Positions 46,686 to 57,361 of a DNA stretch of 64,000 bases are shown here, piece after piece; position 1 is the stretch's first letter; each line of letters starts with the position of its first letter. The stretch is taken from positions 36,539,264 through 36,603,263 of the forward strand of contig OZ020269.1 in the NCBI GenBank assembly GCA_963971225.1, given 5' to 3'. The notes under the pieces were generated by a model. The model saw only the letters and a list, made by a program, of their open reading frames with translations. It was not told where the DNA came from and searched no databases. The stretch is from Melieria omissa. Taxonomy: Eukaryota > Arthropoda > Insecta > Diptera > Ulidiidae. The translations under genes were made by a program, and so were the position numbers.

Positions 46686-47586
46686 CAGGGTGCGCCATCT
46701 GCTACCTTTTTTCTATTTGAAAAAACAACACGCTTTTTATGATGTGAAATCAATTTTTTTTATTGATAAATGAAGGTTGGTTTATGCCATTTATGTATGA
46801 AATATAACATCGGTCATGTGACCACCGCGGCTTCGTTTACAGGCCAACATCCGAGCATCAAAATTTCCAATGACTTTTTGCAGAATCATCGGGTCTATGG
46901 CCGCAATTTCAGTCCGAATACTGTGCTTAAGGAATTGAATTGTCCGGGGAGCATTCGCATACACTTTCCCTTTCAAAAATCCCCAAAGGAAATAGTCAAG
47001 AGGGGTTAAATCGCACGATCTCGGGGGCCAATTCACATCGGAATTTCTTGAAATTATGCGGTCTTGAAATTTCTCCTGCAATAGGGCGATTTTCTGGCGA
47101 GATGTGTGGGCCGTTGCTCCGTCTTGTTGAAACCAAAGGTCGTCGGCATCAATACGATCCAATTGTGGCCATAAAGTGGTCTGACTAATGTCCAATTGTT
47201 GCGAACGGTGCCTAATCGAGGTGGTTGGCTCTTCTCGCACACTTTCACTCACTGCGGCTATGTTTTCACGAGTACGAGCTGGACGAGCATGTTGACCTTC
47301 AACCGAACCAGTTTCCTCAAAACGATCCACAATCCAACGAATTCCAGGCTCTGTAGTGCGCCCATGTCGGCCAAAACTAGTGCGAATTTTGCGAAAAGTA
47401 TTTTTTATATTTCGACCGTTTTCGTAATAAGTTTGGATAACCAAAATGCGTTGTTGTGTTGTTAGCGAATCCATGACTGTAAATGGCATACCTTTGACAG
47501 TTCATATATGTATACCACATGGCTTTTGACTCACATGGTAACACATAAACTTATAAGTGAAAAAAAGTAATAGATGGCGCACCCTG
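46686..47586 (-). mobile_element. rosa-type mariner (DD41D), internally deleted, 901 bp
   Basis: TA at 46684-46685 and 47587-47588 flanks inverted ends CAGGGTGCGCCATCT. The transposase on the minus strand keeps 41 residues between its last two Asp, the DD41D signature of the rosa group first described from tephritid flies. At 901 bp it is some 400 bp shorter than a full element, because the first catalytic Asp region is deleted. It lies inside H4. Confidence 0.88.
46791..47489 (-). pseudogene. rosa-type mariner transposase with internal deletion
   Basis: The 232-codon open frame is shorter than the roughly 340 expected. The N-terminal DNA-binding region (M-D-S-L-T-T-Q-Q-R-I-L-V-I-Q, with R-W-I-V-D-R-F) is followed at about residue 107 by an abrupt join to D-D-L-W-F-Q-Q-D-G-A-T-A-H. 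D123 and D165 (S-C-D-L-T-P-L-D-Y-F-L-W-G) are the second and third catalytic residues. The C-terminus R-S-R-G-G-H-M-T-D-V-I-F is intact. The first Asp is lost, so there is no catalysis, but the DNA-binding half could still be expressed. The frame is still open, so the deletion is in phase. Confidence 0.88.
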
Positions 47587-47592
47587 TATAAA

Positions 47593-48296
47593 TCTATCTA
47601 TATAAATACAAATGAAGTGATGTGCGTTAGAAAAAAATTCAGAAACCGCTTGGCCGATTGTAATAATTCTTTTTGGGGTTTTGTTATTTTGAATCAGAGA
47701 AGGTTTTAAAGTAAAACAAAGTTTCGATTTGAAGGCCGTTGGACAAGGGGCGTGGCACTTATTTTTCACTCATTTTTCGACTTAAATTTTCCGCATAACT
47801 TTGGAACTATAAGTCACACATCAATGAAACTTGGTACGAGCCTACGATTTAGATGCGCTCAGCGACTGAAAGAATAGTGTAAGTATTGGACAAGGGGGCG
47901 TTGCACCACCCTTAAAATTGGGTATACCATCGCCCCATAGATCTGTTGTTCCACTGATAAAATTGTATGGGCGTTGGACAAGGGGCGTGGCATTTTTTGG
48001 CAACCCTAAATTGCTATGTAACTTTGGAACTATAACGTTCACATCACTGCCATTTGGCACAAAAATACGATTTAGTCGTTCCCGTCGACAAGGGGAATAG
48101 TCTGGGTATAATATGGAATAGCTTCGGAATTATTACTCGGACAGCATTTAAATTTGTTACTGGGACAATCGGCATGGAAACATTGAACATAATAAATCTA
48201 ACTTAATTGTGTAGGGCCGTTATACAAATAGTTATCAGATATTAAAAAAAAATGTATTATGAAATCGACGTGAGTGAAGCCGCCGGGTACAGCTAG
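47593..48296 (+). mobile_element. Non-autonomous Helitron, 704 bp
   Basis: It begins TCTATCTATATAAATAC after an A and ends GGGTACAGCTAG before a T: the 5'-TC...CTRR-3' ends and A/T insertion of Helitrons. The 5' text (ATGAAGTGATGTGCGTTAG) and the 3' text (GAAGCCGCCGGGTACAGCTAG shortened by one) are close to a widespread insect Helitron family. Inside, the phrase GTTGGACAAGGGGCGTGGCA or variants recur at about 47737, 47886 and 47970. There is no Rep/helicase gene. Confidence 0.8.
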
Positions 48297-48690
48297 TTTT
48301 TAAAATAAATTGAAATAGAAAAATTTCATTTAATAACTGGATACACCGTCCTCCCCGCCGCCGCCGCCGCCGCCGGTTCTCTCTGGCCCCTACGCCGCCG
48401 CCGAAGCAAAAGCAATCGGCGTAAACCTCTAATGCACACCATACACTTCCACCAAAATACGATGTTTTTCGGCAGCCTTTTTCTTCATATTGAAGTAATG
48501 AAGAAGTACTCCCCGCAAAAACACACTTTATTCGGCACAAAATTCGACATTTTCAGAGTAAAAAAAGTATTGTTGTTTACGCTTCAGCTAAATGACACAT
48601 ACTGATTCTGAAACTATATGACAATAGCTTTCCAACACATATTTGGAAAGGTGAATCACTGTTCACAAAATCAAGTTACGCCATCTGTTA

Positions 48691-49641
48691 GAAAACCGCA
48701 TGAATTAACTGGTACCCCTATTACTTTACCAGAATTCCGTCCTCCCATAAGGAGTGTTCTAGATTGAATATAATTGTATTGAATTCCATTTTCTTTTTTT
48801 TTTGCCGCTAGACTATGTTACAATGAATGAGGTAGCAAAATTCGTGTACTTATTTATATTGTTGCTTTTATTTAATTTTGTTTTAATCATAGTTTGCCAA
48901 GACTTGGCAAGCACCAACACAATCGGCCTAGAAACTGAAGAATTGAAAATCGCTCTGAGACGTTTCGAGCAGCAAACCCACTGTGTATATGTAGTATCTT
49001 CCCTGTATTTCATTCCTTGAACACTGCAGCAACTAATGAGCCACCGCAAACTCGCACTACACTCCCTATTTGGCTTTATGTCTTTAGCTACAAAAACAAT
49101 GTGCTGTGTAAAAGGCATGTAGAGTGCAAACTAAAATTTATATTTTGTGTGCATGTGCATGAATTTGTCATGAGAACGTGCAGCCAAGCATGAAGGTTAG
49201 GGTCACTTTTGACCCCTGCGAAGAGCAGCGTCTGCGCGCTAATAGCCAAAAGCCTCCGGCAAGTGAAGTGAATTGGAACAGAGTCTCAAAGGAAAGTAAG
49301 ACCTTGAAGACGAATGCAATTAGTTTACCATCGGGAACAAGCCCACGCCGCTTGTGTTGTAATCGTATTTGTGCGGCTGTGAGTGGAATTGTTATCTCAC
49401 ATTGCAATGAGATTTCGCTTTCTGCTCGATAGCTCGCAGGGTCTGCGGTGCAAACGCCAACGCGGCGATATAAGCGCGGTGCGTGAGATTGTTGACCCGG
49501 ACGGCTACAGCTCTTTTATTTCTGTAACAAGTTTCCACATCGGTTAAAAAAGAATTTATTCCGCATGAAACGCCAACTCAAACACTTTTCTAATACTTTG
49601 CACACCGGCACAGTTTATCTTATTTTCGTTGGCTTTTGTGC
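48691..49641. other. Unannotated stretch
   Basis: A 72-codon ATG frame at 48802-49020 has a hydrophobic segment (residues 13-33) but no domain I know. Nothing else is supported. Confidence 0.35.
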
Positions 49642-49855
49642 ATCCGTATTAGGGATTGCAATCCCGGGATCGCGAATCCCGGAATCCCGGGATCCCGGAC
49701 AATTTCAGTCCCGAAACATCCCGGGATTGACAAAATCCGATCCCGGGATCGAAACAAAAAAAGGAAGCTTACTTTTTGCTTTTGTCACGTTGATTTTGAT
49801 AAATGCAACAATAGCTCTATTTGTGTATAACTACTTTTTACAAATTTGTATAAAC

Positions 49856-49949
49856 TAGCTCTGTTTGGTACTTTTCCAGTACAAATTTTCCAGTAACCAT
49901 AATCCAAATTGCAAACAAGCATACGCTCCCAAAAATGACTCCATTCAAG
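49856..49949 (-). pseudogene. Membrane-segment protein fragment, type 2
   Basis: The minus-strand frame I-F-G-S-V-C-L-F-A-I-W-I-M-V...K-F-V-L-E-K-Y is the counterpart of the fragment at 21464-21627. It lies inside H3 and ends where S1 begins. It may be part of H3's body or a captured exon. Confidence 0.3.
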
Positions 49950-50790
49950 CAGTGGCGTACACAGGTGGATTTTGGGGGTTCAAACCGAAATATTTTTAAG
50001 TGAGTAGAGAAATTTAATTTAAAACCGTCGCATATATGTTCAGTCAACAATAACACTACTTGACACAAAAAATTCACCTAAAAAAAAGTGTTTTGTAGAC
50101 TTACTTTGGGCCGCTGAACACGAAACTGAAGATCAAAAAAATGTTGTAAGAAGCGTTTTCAAATCTTCGAAAAACCAGTTTTTACCCTGTTGTTTCAGTC
50201 ATGAGAACATATCTCGTAAACGAACCATCCGACTAACACAAAATGTCCGTCGATCAGAAGATAATACCTTAGCTTTTCCAGAGATATATAGATTGTCCAA
50301 TCAGATAAGATTTGGGGAAGTTACTGACAATGAAAGTTGAATTAATTTTTCAACCATTTTCAAAAATCATAAATTTTCGAAGGATTGTTTTATAGATAAA
50401 ATAAATTATCTCCTTTGTTTTAAAACCTAAGATTAAAAATATATTATTTGTGCAAATATTAAGCCTACCATCAATAGAATCGAAAGAAAAATGAGAAAGT
50501 TATGATGCGCTGAGTGAAAACACCAACTTTACATTTATTACACCGTGACCAATCCAAATGTTTATATGGGCGTGAAACTAGAGGTCATTTACCTGGCATA
50601 GTCAGTTTTCATTTTCTGACCCAAAGTGATTTTTAAAGGACTTGAAAATTTTAAGGACATACACATTTCAAATATTTTTTTTTAATATTTGCGGTTGTGC
50701 AATAATGAAGATATGGTTATCAAATAAAAGAGAAAAATTGTCTCCTTCAAAATAAATTTTCTATTTTGAACTTTCAGGATCACTTTCAGA

Positions 50791-51631
50791 CAGTCGTGTC
50801 TGGGTATAGTGAACCCCTATATAGTGAACACTTCGATATAGTGAACACCCAAATTTTTACATCGAGCCTCTAGGTTAGGTTGGGTTGCGGTGGCTGCCTC
50901 TATAAGAGACATATTTCACCCGTTTTTGCCAACATATGTTACAGCACACATTTCAAACGGCACAGCGACGGCAAGAGCAAGAGCGTAGGGCCCAAATCCC
51001 GCGCAATAGACCCGAGCCAGACCAATAGGGTCAGTTGCCCGCCCTGCGATGCAATGCTTAGCGGCAGTTCCGCGGGGATGAACGGGCTGGCGATATAAAG
51101 AGGGTTGGTTTTAGCCGGTAAAAATCCGGCACGCGGTTGAACACGGGTTCAAGCGTGTCTAAGAAGATTTCCACCTCCTACGAGAAAAAGAAAAAAAAAT
51201 ATTTCAAGCGGATGGGGAAAGGGGGAGGGGACCTACAGTTTAACGCCGAATCCGAACGTCAATTGACAGTTTTTCGTTCACACTTGGAGGTTTTGCCATT
51301 GTCTGCCAAAGCGTACTTGTGCGATTCTTGTAATTCTCATTCCCTTCATGTGGATAGCGATAGAAGTAGATGAGTTGTTCACCAGCCCGAGCCAGGAAAC
51401 GAACCTGGAGCCTTTGGTATGAGAAGCCAGCGCGCTACCCGCTGGACTATCGAGGCCGGCTCATACATCGAGCCTCTAAATATGGAAACAAATTTTGAGC
51501 AAAAAGAAAAAAGTGTATTTTGAGCAAATAAACGAGTTTTTGACCAAAAATGTTAAACTTGATATAGTGAATAACCTCAATATAGTGAACAGGCCTTGCA
51601 ATAATTAGTTCACTATATCCAGACACCACTG
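50791..51631. mobile_element. Pogo-like element Z with TATAGTGAAC repeats
   Basis: The ends are CAGTCGTGTCTGGGTATAGT and, inverted, CAGTGGTGTCTGGATATAGT. The motif TATAGTGAAC recurs (50804, 50820 and 50838 on the left; 51560-51620 on the right, partly inverted). The right flank is TA; the left flank is worn. Without the SINE inside it is about 235 bp. Classification as pogo/Tigger-type is by the CAG end and TA target only. Confidence 0.6.
50873..51463 (-). mobile_element. tRNA-derived SINE-like insertion in Z, 591 bp
   Basis: A 15-bp perfect duplication TACATCGAGCCTCTA flanks it (50858-50872 and 51464-51478). Read on the minus strand the right end is tRNA-like: an acceptor-like stem (CCGGCCT with GGGCTGG), an A box (TAGTCCAGCGGG), a perfect T-arm stem (CCAGG/CCTGG) around TTCGTTT. 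The anticodon arm pairs poorly, so it is not a working tRNA. The other end is GGTTAGGTTGGG, a phrase common in tephritid repeats. It is long for a SINE. Confidence 0.65.
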
Positions 51632-52417
51632 TATGTCAGGTAGGGGAACATACATGTTTTGGATCTCAGTCTGTAGATTCATACATCAAAATTTTATTTT
51701 ATTTCAAAGTTCTCGAAAAAGTTACACGCTATAAAACTATAGCGAAACTTGAATTATTGATGGGTTATTACTCACACCGAATTTCACTTATTTTGAACGG
51801 CAAAAACTTGAAGATTTACATATAATACGATTTCATCTACTAGTATTGAACCAGATTGACGCCTTTTTCAGCAGGTTAGCCAGATGATTTGGCAATAAAA
51901 TACGTTTTTAAGTTATTTGTCATAAATATTTTGTTCTTAGTTTTATATTAAGTACACAGAATTGTATTTAATACATAGATATAATTTATTTGATTGAATA
52001 AAAGTCAGAACTAGTTCCTTAAAGTAATATATTCAATCCCGAAAAAAATCCTGGGATTCCGGGATTGTGATTTTCAGTCCCGAAAATCCCGGGATTGTAA
52101 AACTGGTCCGGGATTGCAATCCCTAATCCGTATATGTGCGTTTCTGTAACTCATTCTCGCAAAGATATTCGGATACTCTTTTAGCGCTTAAGCCTACTAA
52201 TTCACGAGAAAGATATATAGTCCAGGTGTCGGCAATCGGTGGACCATTAGATTGTAATCATGTTTCTTACTTTACTCATTTTGATCCTTTGTATGAAGCA
52301 AATATTTGGTTTCAGTTCACGACTTTTCAATCACCACTGTCACCTCCTTGGCAATTCCTAAGCGCGACGCTAGTTTCATATATTACTTGATGTTTTATAT
52401 CAAGATTTTGGAACATA

Positions 52418-52970
52418 CTACTGTGTGACATTTGAATTTAAACTGCGCGCGTCGAAGGATTTGGAGAATTATTATTTTTTTAGTCAACAGTCAACAAGGA
52501 ATATTATTTGACCGTTATGCGTCGTTTGCGTAACGCTATCCGCCCAAAAAGGCCGGAATTGTGGAAAGACAATTCTTGGTTTTTACACCACGATAATGCA
52601 CCATCCCATACTGCACTCGTAATTCGTGATCATTTCGCCAAAAACTTAACCCATATCGTTCCGCAACCACCGTATTCACTTGATCTGGCGCCGTGCGACT
52701 TCTGGCTGTTCAGCAAGCTCAAAAGACCGCTCTTGGGACACCGTTTTGATACGATAGAGGAGATTGAAGCCGCAGCGAAGACGGAACTGAAGGCCATCCC
52801 GGAAAATGACCAAAATCAGTGTTTCGAAGATTGGAAAATCCGTTGGCATAAGTGCATTGCATCGAGAGGGATTACTTTGAAGGGGATGAAATTGATTTGG
52901 AAGAATAAATAAAGAATTTTCAAAGTAAATACAATGTCATATAGAATGGCTTATTTTTTGGACACAGTAG
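52418..52970 (+). mobile_element. Mariner C, copy 3, 553 bp with both ends
   Basis: TA at 52416-52417 and 52971-52972 flanks it. The right end reads TTATTTTTTGGACACAGTAG; the left reads CTACTGTGTGACATTTG, missing about 14 bp of the repeat (compare CCAAAAAATAAGG at 38386). The frame 52508-52912 holds the second and third catalytic Asp (H-H-D-N-A-P-S-H, P-Q-P-P-Y-S-L-D-L-A-P-C-D-F; 34 apart) but the N-terminal two thirds are deleted. It is a non-autonomous deletion derivative. Confidence 0.82.
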
Positions 52971-52972
52971 TA

Positions 52973-55127
52973 CTTTGCATATTTTTCATTTCTCGAAATA
53001 TTAATTGTGCAGCAGAGATTCTATTTTAGATAAGTCTTTGCTGTGATTTTTGAGACAGTTCGAAGTCAAGTTCGAAGTTTAGTCGTTTTTATTGACCTTG
53101 GCTTAAAGGTTGGCACTCACTGTTTAAAGTGCATAGGTCGTCAATGAAAGTTCCCGGTGTAAATAAATTTACCAACTAAGCCACCGTCTCACCTTTTCTT
53201 CATTTTTATTCATCTCCCTTTTGAGTTTTCTACAAGAGCAATGTGTGGCGAGCAGAAAATTAATTTGCCACTATACTCTGCTTCACTCATAATCAGTTTA
53301 AGTCTTAAACATAAACTCATATTTGTTACCGATTTCCCTTCAACACAACATTCCAACTCATTTCGCATGCAATTATTTAAACCGACGAAGGCAATGGACC
53401 AAACGGTCAACGCGTGGTTAAGACGTGCATAGATGGAGGTTCGAAGAGACTTGCACCGTATATGCAAGAGCCTTCTCCGTCATAGGTGGCAGTGCAGGGG
53501 CCGCAATGAAAGCAGTACGAATAAGTACTTGCTGGTGCTCCTTAAACCATCTAACTGAACACATTTGCGGGCTCGATTTGCGTCTAAAATCTGCAGTTGG
53601 AATTGTATGGTTGTGAAGAAGGCTAATTATCGCATCTATTAAATAATGTAAAAAAGCTGTTATTCACAGAAATAGCTAGGTTGAGATTAGCCGTGCAAAG
53701 TGTATGGAGAGGTCCAAAGATAATGTGTAAAGGAAAATCGCAAAATTACATCGCAAAGAAAATTAGGTTTGCTTGAAATATTACGAACGATTTTACGGTT
53801 TTAATGGATTTAAAAGTACGTGGTCGTAAGCTCGGCCGTCGCCGCAGCGAGTCTACGGCCTCGACCCCAGGTTTGAGCCGACGCCGCACCATGGGGTAAT
53901 ATATAAGTAAAGTGCCGATTAATTCAAAAACGAAAAATAAAGATACACAAATGTTTTTGATACCGGGCTAAAGAGGATAAAATTTTGCATCACTATGTGA
54001 AAAACTTGTTGTAAAATAGTTTACGGTTTTTCCGCAAAGCACTCTGAAATTTGACATTTATTTTCAGTTTTTGTGTGAACAGCGATAAAGGCGTTTTTTC
54101 CTTTACTTCGAAACGATCTCTTTTTGTGACTTCAAAAAGTATTTAAAAATTAATTATGCAACCTTCATATTCAGGTATTTCTGTAATGCAGTGTGTTTTT
54201 TGTTTGTTTTGTTTGTGTTTATGAGATCAAATAGACATGTGCAAAAAAAAATTATTATTATTATTATTATATATTATATAAAATATATGTTTTAAATTAT
54301 TAATTTTTTTTGGAAAAATTAAGAAAACAAACAAACAATAGGTTTTGTTGTTGTTTTTATTGTTTTTTGTAGACTTGAACAAAAACATTCAAATCATTTT
54401 ATGGTTGTTTCTAGTGAACATCAAATCGAAATAAAAAATTTCGCAGCTATGGATTAAAAACTGTAAAATAATTTTTTAAATGCTATTCCTGGTAAAATTT
54501 GCCCAAAATTTTCCACAAATAATATCACATGCTTCATTACCAATCGGCCAACTATCGGACGAAGCACAAGAATCACGGAATACCAATTTCTAGTGTTGAA
54601 GGGAGAATTTTTTACGGAAGTGGACTGAAAAAATACCATTGAAAACATTTTTTAAAGTTTTTTTTTTAATTCTGACCCCATTGTAACAAGTATGAAAAAA
54701 TTGCCACACAAAAGTGCATCATTTGTATGTTATGCCAAAAGTTGCTTGCTATGGAGTTGATACTAATGAGGAATGATGATAATGGTGATGGTAAGGCTTA
54801 TAATGTTGATGATGAAGTTTCTAATAATGATAATCATCATCACAATGATGATATTGAATTAGCTGTAAGAGGTGGCGATGAAATGTTTCAGTTAAACTGT
54901 TCAACTTAACTTTCATTAGAAATGTGGAAGATTTATCTTTTGTAACTATTATTGTTTTTACCGTTTTTTTAAAAAATTTCCACTAAAGTATACCCAAAAA
55001 CATTTGTTTTTTACTTTCTAATGTTCGATTAACTAAAGCTAATAGTTATTTCATATCTAAATAGCCTGGGTGAATTAATCGGCATTTTCAGCATCAATTA
55101 CCCCACAGTGCGCCGTAACGAACACGG
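52973..55127. other. Unannotated stretch with simple repeats
   Basis: No gene is recognised. It holds a GC-rich patch at about 53825-53895 (CGGCCGTCGCCGCAGCGAG...GGTTTGAGCC) that may be a repeat scrap, ATT repeats at about 54250-54275 and a GAT/AAT-rich run at 54765-54865 that makes an acidic, low-complexity frame. Confidence 0.35.
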
Positions 55128-55235
55128 CGGAAATAACAAACCTCTGAGAGCAAAATAGTTGAAAAGCAAAAAGCTCTCTCGTAGTTCGAAATCGGCTTTA
55201 CAATTTTTGGTCCCTTCTATCTGTGTACCAATCTA
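55128..55235 (+). mobile_element. Degraded SINE body, second copy
   Basis: ACAAACCTCTGAGAGCAAAA, then AAAAAGCTC, TTCGAAATCGGCTTTA and TTGGTCCCTT parallel the body of the SINE at 11700-11797 in the same order. The tRNA-like head and tail are not recognisable. Confidence 0.55.
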
Positions 55236-56004
55236 CAAGTATCGCATAATTTGGATATTTGCAGAAATCTAAACCTTTGTTTCGTAACTGGCTGTCGCGT
55301 TAGTTGCACTCAAAACAAAATCGTGTTAATTTTAACAATTTTTAATATGAACCATTTTTTTAACATGATTCGTTATTGTTGATTTAAAATGATATTAAAT
55401 GTTAAAATGATACAAATATGTTCAAATTAACAAAGCGCATAGTGAAATTATCACTATAATTAACAGGAAAGTACTGGTTAAATTAACAGTATTAATGTTG
55501 TGGTAACATTATGCCATGGAGGTAAAACAACATGGCATTTTGTTTTATTTATCATTGCCCATTGTTGTTCTATCCACTTTAATCGTACGAAATAAAAACT
55601 AAAGTCTAATTTTATTTAATTTAATTTTTAATTTTTAATTTTATTTTTATTGCAACATAGGTACATGAGATAATTAATAATAATAGTACATACACTTAGT
55701 TTGTGTTAACACATAAAACACACTTGGTAAAATGTATTGGGTTTACAGCTATCTTCGATGAACCTTGTTTATGAATAAATGCTTAAATTATGCTTAAATA
55801 TTTTTAAACGAACAGCTTTCTGATTGTTTCGCAGCAAGTGAATATGTAAAGGTGGAAAGTGTATTTTGCTATAATTACACATTTTTCCACCCATCACATA
55901 GGACTGCTGCACTTAACTGTTGGTGTGCGACCGCGGTATGTTTGTCCCGGTAATGAATGACTGATTCTTTTGTTACATTTATATCTTTCGGATGCTTGCA
56001 AGTG
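55236..56004. other. Unannotated AT-rich stretch
   Basis: No gene or element end is seen. Confidence 0.4.
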
Positions 56005-57361
56005 CAGTGGCGCACGCAGGATTTTGTTTCGTGTAACTTTTTTGAGACCTTTCACATAGAGTAAAATTTAGATGTATGAATCTACAGACTGAGATCCAAA
56101 ACATGGATGTTTCCCCTACCTGACATACACTCCGGGCCACCAGAATAGGTTCACATTTTTTCCTAGAGGAAAATGAGTAGTGTTCTTACAAAACACAGTT
56201 TTACCTCATTTATTGGTATCAAGATGTTCAAGGCATCTATTGTGAACCTACCTGTCCAAAACACAATTTGACATTTATTTCATTTTTCTTTTTTGGCCCA
56301 CTTTTGTAAAGTGAACCCCAAAACTGAGTACATTTTAGTGGGTCACCAGAATAGGTTCACATTCAAAATCGCTGCTTTTTTGGCGAATAACGGGACTTTT
56401 GGGAGCAAAACCAAATTTGTTCATTCCATTAAATGTTTTTCTTAACGTTTGTTTGAAAATGGGTCACGGAAAAGCTCTAACCTCCGAAGAAATCGCTCAA
56501 ATTAAAGTGTTTGAAAGCGACAAATATTCTGCGCGCAAAATAGCGTTTAAAATAAACAGAAGTCAAAATATGATGGGCAATTATTTGCGAACTAAAAGCA
56601 CCTAAGGAAAAAAGGTGAAAGCCTGCACGCATTCGGTGACAACGTCTGCAGACAAGCGTGCCATACTGCGATGTGCTTCAAATTCCGCTGACTCAGTTGG
56701 CATAATCAATGCTAAAACAGAACTTTCTGCTAGCTATTCTACTATCAAACAGCGCCAAGAAAACCGTTTGGAATATTGCAGAAATCCTTTGGCATGGAAC
56801 GACAAATGGAAGTACGTTAAGGTTTCGGGCGAAAAGCGGTTTAATCTTGATGGACCCGATGAATACAATTTTTATTTCCATGACCTTAGAAAAGAAGAAC
56901 GCTTTTTAACACGCCACCACAGTCGAGAAGGTGCAATTATGGTATGGGGAGCGATTTCCTACTATGGAACTTTCAAACTGAAATTTCAAACAGCCAGAAT
57001 GGCGGTAATGGGCTATAAAACCATGCTTGAGAAAGTTTTTCCACAATTGTCTGACTTGTTTGGTCTTATTAAGTGGATATTCCAGCAGGACAATGCACCC
57101 ATCCATACTTCACGGGCCGTGAAATAGTGGTTGATGCAGCAAAACATTGATCAGCTGGAGAGGCCCCCCTATTCTCCTGATTTTTAAATCATTGAAAACG
57201 TATGGGGATGGTTGGTGAGGAAGGTCTATGCCTTCGGACGCCAGTTTGACAACAATGATGAACTAAATGGTGCCATTGAAGCAGCGTGGGAGACTATTTT
57301 TGTAGATTATATAAAGTCTTTATACGAGTCAATGTTGACGCGAACTTTTGAAGCCATACTA

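Larger units (their letters stand above)
46197..48431. mobile_element. hAT-like element H4 with GCC-repeat ends
   Basis: The ends are TAGACATTTACGCCG and, inverted, TAGAGGTTTACGCCG. A perfect 8-bp duplication ATGCACAC flanks it (46189-46196 and 48432-48439) inside mariner A. The termini run into long GCC/CGG triplet arrays (46206-46315 and 48353-48415). It contains a rosa-type mariner (46686-47586) and a Helitron (47593-48296), leaving about 600 bp of its own. No hAT transposase is present. Confidence 0.83.
43325..48690 (-). pseudogene. Mariner A, old copy split by two insertions (DD34D)
   Basis: Read on the minus strand, the coding region starts near 48555 (M-S-N-F-V-P-N-K-V, then a frameshift, then A-A-E-K-H-R-I-L-V-E-V-Y). 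It is interrupted by H4, continues at 45758-46150 (W-F-A-R-F-K-S-G, D-Q-D-P-S-Q-T-Q-G-E-L-A, W-V-P-Y-E, T-G-D-E-K-W-V-H-Y-D-N), is interrupted by mariner B copy 2 at a TA, and resumes at 43325-43729 (M-L-C-V-W-W-D-Q, L-Q-H-D-N-A-R-P-H-V-A, S-P-D-L-A-P-S-D-Y). All three catalytic Asp codons are still present. Stops, two frameshifts and loss of the last 30 or so residues make it dead. The text resembles mellifera/cecropia-type mariners. Confidence 0.85.
49950..51720. mobile_element. S element, copy 1, carrying a pogo-like insertion
   Basis: The left end reads CAGTGGCGTACACAGGTGGA. Homology with the inverted copy at 56005-59600 covers about 49975-50785 and 51632-51705, e.g. ACGAACCATCCGACTAACAC and ATGAATCTACAGACTGAG read inverted in the other copy. 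No transposase is seen. A different element (50791-51631) interrupts it at the TA where a Tc3-like element interrupts copy 2. Confidence 0.68.
49650..52125. mobile_element. hAT-like element H3 with GGGATCCC-repeat ends
   Basis: The ends are TAGGGATTGCAATCCCGGGA and, at the right, ...GGGATTGCAATCCCTA. A perfect 8-bp duplication ATCCGTAT flanks it (49642-49649 and 52126-52133). Both ends carry many GGGATT/AATCCC units (49650-49755 and 52036-52125). The interior holds a membrane-protein scrap, the S1 element, a pogo-like element and a SINE. No hAT transposase is visible. Confidence 0.82.

Noticed and set aside
51380..51463. Possible functional tRNA gene on the minus strand
   Set aside because: The acceptor-like and T-arm stems pair, but the anticodon arm does not, and the unit is the head of a SINE-like insertion with a 15-bp duplication.
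54765..54909. Acidic Asp/Asn-rich frame
   Set aside because: It is produced by a GAT/AAT simple repeat, not by a gene I can support.
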